Shown: positions 36,284 through 41,832 of the stretch, in pieces
Layout of the letters: the number at the start of each line of letters is the position of its first letter
Numbering within the stretch: position 1 is the stretch's first letter
Source: Spirochaetaceae bacterium
GTDB lineage: Bacteria; Spirochaetota; Spirochaetia; DSM-2461
Length of the DNA stretch: 41,832 nt
Assembly (NCBI GenBank): GCA_016744925.1
Contig: JADGDJ010000014.1
Coordinates: 1 to 41,832 of the forward strand
Reading direction: 5' to 3'
Position numbers and translations under genes: made by a program
Notes under the pieces: model-generated
What the model was told of the DNA's origin: nothing
Databases searched by the model: none
What the model saw: only the letters and a program-made list of their open reading frames with translations

Positions 36284-38925
36284 ATCGACCACTCTATCTC
36301 TTATTGCTGCTTATTCCTCTCTTTTTCATTTTAAAAGGGAGAAAAAAAAGCATCGATAAAAGTATGATTATTTCGAAAGTTCTCTATTGTTTAAGTTTTA
36401 CCCTCATAACTCTCGCACTGGCCGGTTTTGGAATTCAAAAGGTTAAAAGTAGAGAATACACTGTATTTATTCTGGATATCTCTGACAGTGTATCCCTGGA
36501 AGCTCAGAACAAAGCTGCTGAAATAATAGACGAGAGACTCAAAGAAATGAGTCGCGAAGATTTTGCGGGCATAGTTCTCTTCGGAGAAAATGGAATGATT
36601 GAGAAAAATCTTCAGAATAATCTACGGCTTTTAACATTTGAATCAAAGATATCCGGTCGTTCAACAAATATAGAAGATGCTATCTACAAAGCAGTGGGAA
36701 TGTTTCCCGAAGAGGGAAAGCGGTCCATAATTTTGTTCTCTGACGGCCTGGAAAATGCCGGAAACAGCAGGACTGCAGCAGTTCGGGCAGCATCAGCAGG
36801 GATTAAGATTTTTACGATTCCCCTCTATTCGGAAATACCGGAATCCGAGGTGTATATCCGGGATCTTCTTGTTCCCGGGCAGATTCATCAAAAACAAATT
36901 CACGACTACACTCTTATTGTGGGCAGCACCGTACAAACCTCTGCTCTTGTAACATTCTTCAGAGATGGGATTTATATGGGAGAAGAGAGGATTAACCTCT
37001 ATCAGGGACTAAATTCCTTTACCTATAGTTCGAAAATTGAAGAATCCGGAATCCATGAGTACAGAGCGGTCATTGAACCTGAATCTGATACATTCAGAGA
37101 GAATAATACCATTACAGTCCCTGTAACCGTATCGGGAGAGCCCAAAATCCTTATTATCAGTGAAGGGAATTCGCCCTATCTCAAAGAGGCCCTAGCCATA
37201 CAGAATATTCTGTCAGATATGATCCCACCCCCCAATATTCCCAGTACATCCGGTTTGCTTCTCCAATACGACAGTATAGTCTTCGACAATATTCCCGCGG
37301 GATCGGTTTCTATTTCTCAGATGAGTATGATTAAGGATTTCGTGAAGAACAAAGGCGGTGGATTTTTAATGCTCGGTGGAGATAAAAGTTTTGGAGCAGG
37401 AGGTTATTACGATACACCTCTCGAAGAAATTTTACCTGTAGATATGGATGTAACATCTTCACTTCAAATCCCCAGTTTGACCATGATAATGGTCATCGAC
37501 CGATCGGGAAGTATGAAGTCCGCCGTAGATCTCGGTGTCAATAAACTCGATGTCGCTAAAGAGGCTATTCTCGAAGCCGTTGAAATACTCAATCCCTTTT
37601 ATCAGATTGGTATAATTGCTTTCGATACGGATTTCTTTTTTGCAGTCCCCCTCATAGAAGCAAAAGAGGTGGATATCATCAAAGATCAACTTTTAGCTGT
37701 TGAACCCAGAGGAGGAACAGCCCTATATCCGGCCATGGAAGCAGCGTTTAAGGAGTTAGAAAAGTCCGATTCAGCAGTAAGGCATATGATTATCCTCTCC
37801 GATGGGCTTTCCGATATGGGAGAATTTGAACAACTATCACAAAAAATTGCAGAGAAAGGGATAACTATATCAACAGTGTCTGTGGGGGAGGATTCCGACA
37901 AAGAGTTACTCCAATCCATAGCCGAATGGGGCAATGGCAGGAGTTATTTCTCATCGGATATAAGAGAAGTGCCCCGTATATTTGCCTCTGAATCATTTAT
38001 AGTTTCCAGAGCCCATATTGTCGAGGAAACATTTCTACCAAACTTTCCAGTAAAACACAGTATATCCAGTGGTCTCGATACATTTTTCCCAGCTCTTGAC
38101 GGTTACGTGCTTACCTATCCTAAGTCGGGGGCAACTCATATACTAACGACAAGCGAGGGACATCCCCTATTATCAGCATGGAATTACGGTTTAGGAAGGA
38201 CGGCATCGTGGTGTTCTGATTTTTCCGGACGTTGGGGAAGCCGACTCACGTCATGGGATAAATTCCCTCAAATGGCAGCACAACTGATACGATGGATAGA
38301 AAGACCGATTCAGGATCAGAATCTCACTTTTAATTTCACAGGAAGCGGCAGCAGGAGACTTTTGAGCATCAATGCCAAAGATGAGAAAAATAATTATATC
38401 AATATGCTTGAACTGGAGGGAATAATCTCTTCACCCGACGGTTCAGAACAAAAAATTCAGATAGAACAGCAAGGTCCCGGCATGTACTCTTCAAAGTTTG
38501 AATTGAATATGGAAGGGACAAGCATAATCACAGTTTATGATAAAAATAATACAATAGAACCGGAAATTACAGGTATCAGCCTTCCCTATTCTACAGAATT
38601 CAGGCCTATGAATGAAGATTTCACGTTGTTAATTGAACTTGCTGAATCTACAGGCGGGGCAATTCTGGATGTTCAGAATACAGATTTTACTGAAGTTGAT
38701 CTGAGTGAGAATCCCGGGACCAGAGAGATGACCGAAACCCTTATTTTGGTTGCACTCATTGTATTTTTCATCAATATAATCATAAGACTTCTCCCCTATG
38801 GTAGAAACAGGATTTTTTCCAGTGAATTAGATCAGGAAAATTTTGATGAACTGAGACTTAAAATTGACCAGGGCAAGAAGGACAGATTGTACAATCAGAG
38901 AAAAGATAACTTCTGGTTCGGTTAG
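36277..38925 (+). CDS. Large membrane protein with two VWA domains and an amidotransferase-like domain
   Basis: 882 residues. Two N-terminal helices, then VWA domain 1 with FILDISDSVS (about 64-73). An Ig-like stretch follows, then a class I glutamine-amidotransferase-like fold (about 290-390; FVKNKGGGFLMLGGDKSFG) lacking the catalytic cysteine of true amidotransferases. VWA domain 2 has the canonical MIDAS DRSGSMKS (about 409-416) and HMIILSDG. A C-terminal helix lies near 822-842 with a short basic tail. The ORF track starts at 36256; ATG 36277 is chosen since AGGAGG lies about 5 nt upstream. Similar VWA/GATase-like proteins accompany MoxR clusters in planctomycetes and spirochaetes. Last gene of the operon. 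Confidence 0.87.
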   Translation: MVNRPLYLLLLLIPLFFILKGRKKSIDKSMIISKVLYCLSFTLITLALAGFGIQKVKSREYTVFILDISDSVSLEAQNKAAEIIDERLKEMSREDFAGIVLFGENGMIEKNLQNNLRLLTFESKISGRSTNIEDAIYKAVGMFPEEGKRSIILFSDGLENAGNSRTAAVRAASAGIKIFTIPLYSEIPESEVYIRDLLVPGQIHQKQIHDYTLIVGSTVQTSALVTFFRDGIYMGEERINLYQGLNSFTYSSKIEESGIHEYRAVIEPESDTFRENNTITVPVTVSGEPKILIISEGNSPYLKEALAIQNILSDMIPPPNIPSTSGLLLQYDSIVFDNIPAGSVSISQMSMIKDFVKNKGGGFLMLGGDKSFGAGGYYDTPLEEILPVDMDVTSSLQIPSLTMIMVIDRSGSMKSAVDLGVNKLDVAKEAILEAVEILNPFYQIGIIAFDTDFFFAVPLIEAKEVDIIKDQLLAVEPRGGTALYPAMEAAFKELEKSDSAVRHMIILSDGLSDMGEFEQLSQKIAEKGITISTVSVGEDSDKELLQSIAEWGNGRSYFSSDIREVPRIFASESFIVSRAHIVEETFLPNFPVKHSISSGLDTFFPALDGYVLTYPKSGATHILTTSEGHPLLSAWNYGLGRTASWCSDFSGRWGSRLTSWDKFPQMAAQLIRWIERPIQDQNLTFNFTGSGSRRLLSINAKDEKNNYINMLELEGIISSPDGSEQKIQIEQQGPGMYSSKFELNMEGTSIITVYDKNNTIEPEITGISLPYSTEFRPMNEDFTLLIELAESTGGAILDVQNTDFTEVDLSENPGTREMTETLILVALIVFFINIIIRLLPYGRNRIFSSELDQENFDELRLKIDQGKKDRLYNQRKDNFWFG

Positions 38926-38944
38926 TGTAAAGAATACTAACGAA
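38917..38944. repeat. Bulged inverted repeat between convergent genes
   Basis: TTCGGTTAGT and ACTAACGAA pair over 9 bp with a one-base bulge around a 9-nt loop, straddling the stop codons of the VWA gene and the response regulator. It lacks a U-run in either direction, so it may be a weak bidirectional terminator or an RNA-stabilising hairpin. Confidence 0.5.
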
Positions 38945-39308
38945 GCTCGAGCAGTTTTTCGATTTCATGATTCATCCCTTCCAGGTCGAATACAGGCTTT
39001 AAAAAGATGTGCTCTGATACACGGGAAAAAGTACAAAAATCCTCAGGAATAGTAAATTCTGTTGAACCGGTATGAATGAGAAATATAGTTCGCTCAAAAG
39101 AATGATAAATATCCCGAATAAATTGATCCCCGGATATTCCGGGCATTCTGAGATCGACAATGACTGCATCTATGGATTGCTTTTTCATGATTTCAAATCC
39201 TTCCTGCGCATCATCAGCCTCAAAGACAGCATAATCATAATCGGAGAAATGACTGGAAAGGCTGAACCTAATGGTGGGATCATCATCAATAATTAGAATG
39301 TTCGTCAT
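38937..39308 (-). CDS. Stand-alone response regulator receiver domain
   Basis: 123 residues, a CheY-like receiver and nothing more. Acidic pocket DDD at 8-10, phospho-acceptor Asp52 in IVDLRMPG, Thr80 in HTGS and Lys104 in LKP: all switch residues are intact. No output domain, so it would act by protein contact or in a phosphorelay. No histidine kinase is in the window. It lies 41 nt downstream of gspK in the same direction, with AGAGGT 4 nt before its ATG. It could be cotranscribed with the pseudopilin genes or have its own promoter; a regulatory link to secretion is only suggested by position. Confidence 0.92.
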   Translation of the reverse strand: MTNILIIDDDPTIRFSLSSHFSDYDYAVFEADDAQEGFEIMKKQSIDAVIVDLRMPGISGDQFIRDIYHSFERTIFLIHTGSTEFTIPEDFCTFSRVSEHIFLKPVFDLEGMNHEIEKLLELR

Positions 39309-39349
39309 ATATACCTCTGTTATTAATTATGGTAAAAAATATAAGATTT

Positions 39350-40372
39350 TCAACCATTTAGAGATTTCCATTGTATAACTTTGTATTTTTTCTCCCTATC
39401 ATCTGAATTTTCATTTGGCAATAATGCGATAATGACTTCGATCCCCCTATTACCTTCTATTGCGTTGATTTTCCAGAACCAGGTTTTTGTACCGAGATAT
39501 TCCTTTATTCTCAGGTAATCCTCTTCTAGCTGTAACAGTGAATCCAAACGATCCGATGAGAATTCAAAAGAGCTCCTCTCTGCTCTTATGACATCATAAA
39601 AAGCACTACTATCCTCGTGTTTTTCTCCACCATAGGGATAACTCAATACGGCGAGCAGAACTTCTTCCGGAACAAAATTGATATTCATGAGAGATTCGAT
39701 GTTTACGAGGGGATAAAGTGAATCATAATGTACACCCAGTATTCTTTTCATTTCAGCTGTGTCCGCTATGGTTCTGGTGCTTACAAACTGTTGTATGGAT
39801 CCAAGAAAAACAGAACTACCCTCTAAAGAGACATTGTATTCATAAAGCTTTTTGAGTGAGTCCTCATAGGTCACATTGAGATTGGCATATCCATATACTG
39901 TAAAATATTTTTCAAGGATTTCCTTTTCAAAAAACTGATCGTATCCGAGGTTTATGTCTGTGAAAAGACCCTCTTCCCCTCTAAATAATTTCAACTCCTC
40001 CGGAGATGTACCTGTATTCATCATTCCTTTAAATGAACTCTCCTCGATCATTTTTGTCCGGATGAAGTTGAGATTGAAACGACTGGAAACATCTTCCAGC
40101 TTCAGACTTAAATTTTCTGTATTATGATTTTCTACATATGCCCAGACAGGGTCAAAACGAGAATCGGCTTCGGGAGTGGGATCATCAGATAAAATGCCAA
40201 TGAGATCCATCACTTGCAGGTCGAGTTTTTCTTCTCTGGCGTAGGTCTCTTCGAATCGATTACTTCTATCTTGTGAGATTCGTAAAAAGGACATTAATCC
40301 GATAATAATGGACGAGAGAAAAAGAAGTATAATTAAGACTGTTACCGATGAATATCCATGTTCTCTTCTCAT
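39350..40372 (-). CDS. gspK: Type II secretion minor pseudopilin GspK-like
   Basis: 340 residues. Prepilin-type leader with cleavage after Gly in REHG|YSSVTVLIILL. The mature residue at +5 is Thr, not Glu; absence of Glu5 is typical of GspK, which caps the pseudopilus tip. The hydrophobic helix is followed by a large periplasmic domain, helical near NLNFIRTKM (the family N-F/N-N-hinge region), and an acidic C-terminal half. The ORF track begins at TTG 40375; ATG at 40372 is preferred (TGATG overlap with gspJ). The size fits GspK (about 320-350 aa). The assignment also rests on order behind gspG, gspI and gspJ; sequence conservation in this family is low. Confidence 0.82.
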   Translation of the reverse strand: MRREHGYSSVTVLIILLFLSSIIIGLMSFLRISQDRSNRFEETYAREEKLDLQVMDLIGILSDDPTPEADSRFDPVWAYVENHNTENLSLKLEDVSSRFNLNFIRTKMIEESSFKGMMNTGTSPEELKLFRGEEGLFTDINLGYDQFFEKEILEKYFTVYGYANLNVTYEDSLKKLYEYNVSLEGSSVFLGSIQQFVSTRTIADTAEMKRILGVHYDSLYPLVNIESLMNINFVPEEVLLAVLSYPYGGEKHEDSSAFYDVIRAERSSFEFSSDRLDSLLQLEEDYLRIKEYLGTKTWFWKINAIEGNRGIEVIIALLPNENSDDREKKYKVIQWKSLNG

Positions 40373-40773
40373 CAATCATCCATCAGCACAAATGAACCGT
40401 AAAGTGCATATATAGAAAAGATTTCACCATCTGCTGTTATTACTTTAATTTCCATACCATTTTTATCATTTTCTATAGAATCCAGTGTTAAATAGGAAAA
40501 TTGAGAAGTAAAAATAAAATCTGATTCGGGCTCAAAAGAACTGTCCCAATAGGGGATTTCTATTTCATCGACATTTTTTCTGAAGAGAAACTCCAATTGG
40601 CGTAATTCTCCTGTTATACGGGAGTTTTTGTATACTTTTAAAACCGTTTCATATATTCCATTAAGGCCTGACCAGAGAATAAAGCCTGTGATAGAGATTA
40701 TCGCTATGGCAACAATAACTTCAACAAAGGTAAAACCATCTTCACTCGGGGCTGATGTTCTTATTAAATTCAT
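40372..40773 (-). CDS. gspJ: Type II secretion minor pseudopilin GspJ-like
   Basis: 133 residues from Met12 of the ORF, chosen because GGAG lies 5 nt upstream. Prepilin signature with cleavage after Gly, DG|FTFVEVIVAIAI, Glu at +5 and one N-terminal helix. It is short for GspJ (usually near 190-200 aa), so the periplasmic domain is reduced. It overlaps gspI by 32 nt and gspK by 1 nt. Assigned as GspJ by position between the gspI-like and gspK genes; a GspH-like identity cannot be excluded. Confidence 0.72.
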   Translation of the reverse strand: MNLIRTSAPSEDGFTFVEVIVAIAIISITGFILWSGLNGIYETVLKVYKNSRITGELRQLEFLFRKNVDEIEIPYWDSSFEPESDFIFTSQFSYLTLDSIENDKNGMEIKVITADGEIFSIYALYGSFVLMDD

Positions 40774-40963
40774 AAGCTCTCCGATTCCTCCCTTCAAGGA
40801 CAACAAAAAAGACAGAACTACTTTTTACTGTATGGTCTACAGCTGTTTTCAAAGCTCCGAATATTGATCCGAAACCGATCATGGCGACAAGAAGACCGAC
40901 GAGGATATCAAGAAGTATATATCCTCCTTCCTTACTCCCAGGAACTGATGTCTTCACTGTCAC
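40742..40963 (-). CDS. Very short GspI-like pseudopilin
   Basis: The ORF-track entry runs from 41065, but its first 34 codons lie within gspG and do not look like a prepilin leader. A GTG at 40963 with GGGGGAG just upstream (a second GTG at 40957 is possible) gives about 73 residues. The prepilin cleavage site is GG|YILLDILVGLL, with Asp rather than Glu at +5, and a short tail follows the helix. GspI is normally about 120 residues, so this is little more than helix. Order gspG, this gene, gspJ, gspK supports GspI. Overlaps gspG by 32 nt and gspJ by 32 nt. Confidence 0.68.
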   Translation of the reverse strand: MTVKTSVPGSKEGGYILLDILVGLLVAMIGFGSIFGALKTAVDHTVKSSSVFFVVLEGRNRRAYEFNKNISPE

Positions 40964-41375
40964 CTTCTCCCCCTTCCATCTTGTCGGAGCCGAAAGAACG
41001 CAAACTGAAAGGCAAACCATTGGGACCGGGCACTGAATACTCATAAGCATTATCCCAGGGATCATCTCCCGGTTCTTTTGTCAAATAGGGACCATCCCAT
41101 CCTTCAGAGTCAGATGTAGGTTTTTCCCAGAGAGCTTCTATCCCCTGTTCCTCCGAAGGGAAATTCCCGCAGTCGAGATAATATGTACTCAATGCCAACG
41201 AGAAATTTTCTATTTCATTTCTCGCCGTTACCGATTTGGCTTTATCGAGATAACGAAATGCCATAAATCCTACAGAACTGGTCAATATAAGCACTATACC
41301 GATGACAATTATCGTCTCAATAAATGTCCAACCTGCCTGCCTGTCCTGTTCTTTTATCCATGAGTGTTTATTCAT
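40932..41375 (-). CDS. gspG: Type II secretion major pseudopilin
   Basis: 147 residues. Leader MNKHSWIKEQDRQAG, cleavage before WTFIETIIVIGIVLI, Glu at +5. The C-terminal calcium-binding region typical of GspG is clear: DPWDNAYEY, PGPNGLPFSLRSFGSD, then GGEGDSEDISSW. Family length is normal. It forms the shaft of the periplasmic pseudopilus that drives type II secretion across the outer membrane. The ATG overlaps the upstream TPR-like gene by 8 nt. The other core T2SS genes (gspC-F, L, M) must lie outside the window, perhaps just upstream on the minus strand. Confidence 0.93.
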   Translation of the reverse strand: MNKHSWIKEQDRQAGWTFIETIIVIGIVLILTSSVGFMAFRYLDKAKSVTARNEIENFSLALSTYYLDCGNFPSEEQGIEALWEKPTSDSEGWDGPYLTKEPGDDPWDNAYEYSVPGPNGLPFSLRSFGSDKMEGGEGDSEDISSWE

Positions 41376-41832
41376 TAGTTTCCAGTTCCTTTATTCTCAT
41401 AACGACTTCTGAATCGTCATAGAGGTCTATGTAAAGATTCAGTTGCTCAAGCGCATGAGTTTTTTCATGCAGTTTGTATTGATAAATGTCCGCCATAAGA
41501 AGATGTACATAGGGGAATCTATATCCCTGATCCACAATGTCTTCAAGAGACTTCAGAGCATCGAAATAAATTTCTTTTTCGTATAGAAACACGGCGTCAA
41601 GAAAGAGATGATAGGGATCGAGAGAATTGACTCCATAAGACCTGATGAGAAGCTCCTCGACATTGCCGAACCGTCTCTGCTCCAATAAATCTGTTGCCAT
41701 AGTGAGAAGCTGCTTTTGTGAATAGATTTTCAGGTAGAGAACGTCGAGGCGTGAAGAATAATAGAGATCTGTGGAGATACCCTCATATCCCTCTCTGTAA
41801 GCCTTGATTTTGTAATAACTCCTGCTCAGACC
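41368..41832 (-). CDS. TPR-like repeat protein, 5' end beyond the window
   Basis: The frame is open without a stop from 41368 to the window edge; all 44 codons upstream of the ORF-track Met (41700) read through. The true start therefore lies outside, and this is a C-terminal fragment of about 154 residues. It consists of helical pairs of TPR type (YEKEIYFDALKSLEDIVDQ, KTHALEQLNLYIDLYDD). No signal peptide is visible in the part present. It overlaps gspG by 8 nt and so belongs to the secretion operon, where a TPR protein may be a lipoprotein or assembly factor; this is inference. Confidence 0.75.
   Translation of the reverse strand, partial: GLSRSYYKIKAYREGYEGISTDLYYSSRLDVLYLKIYSQKQLLTMATDLLEQRRFGNVEELLIRSYGVNSLDPYHLFLDAVFLYEKEIYFDALKSLEDIVDQGYRFPYVHLLMADIYQYKLHEKTHALEQLNLYIDLYDDSEVVMRIKELETNE

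Overview
The window looks like chromosomal DNA from an AT-rich, diderm, anaerobic bacterium, most likely a spirochaete. That placement is an inference. It rests on a complete clostridial/fusobacterial-type lysine-fermentation operon (anaerobic, B12- and radical-SAM-dependent), type II secretion pseudopilins and lipoproteins (two membranes), and a MoxR/DUF58/VWA 'Bat-like' operon of the kind seen in Leptospira and relatives. No rRNA, tRNA, CRISPR array or intact insertion sequence was recognised.

Layout. 67-1246: a decayed MFS transporter with two frameshifts at poly-A tracts and one nonsense codon. 1233-2225 (-): an ankyrin-repeat protein. 2303-2331: a strong hairpin terminator. 11545 down to 2393 (-): a tightly overlapping eight-gene lysine operon in the order aminotransferase (candidate kat), kce, kdd, kamA, kamB, kamC, kamD, kamE. 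It carries lysine through beta-lysine, 3,5-diaminohexanoate and 3-keto-5-aminohexanoate to acetoacetate plus 3-aminobutyryl-CoA. No kal (ammonia lyase) is present; the class III aminotransferase at the head of the operon probably replaces it. kamB and kamC fit the dedicated reactivase for the B12 mutase. 11717-11959 (+): a single-RRM RNA-binding protein.

22988 down to 11962 (-): four very large or exported envelope proteins: an Ig-repeat lipoprotein, a FecR-like/TPR protein, a beta-barrel/transglutaminase/TPR fusion, and an Ig/FN3/LVIVD beta-propeller protein. They look like one co-expressed surface or periplasmic system whose function I cannot name. 23181-23786: a HAD phosphatase, followed by an AT-rich 0.5 kb gap and a DUF554 membrane protein. 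25131-26672: an orphan citX overlapping mnmA tail to tail. 26704-28506: a consensus promoter, a 13-codon ORF with a perfect Shine-Dalgarno, a structured leader, then translationally coupled RNHCP-domain protein and rsgA, closed by a textbook terminator.

28556-38925 (+): a seven-gene operon with overlapping or nearly abutting genes, comprising two membrane proteins, an acidic low-complexity membrane protein, a MoxR AAA+ ATPase, a DUF58 protein and two large VWA membrane proteins. 41832 down to 38937 (-): a TPR-like gene cut by the window edge, then gspG, a very short gspI, gspJ, gspK and a stand-alone response regulator.

Starts were moved from the ORF-track starts where a Shine-Dalgarno clearly favours another codon; each case is explained. 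Functions are read from motifs only, with no database search.
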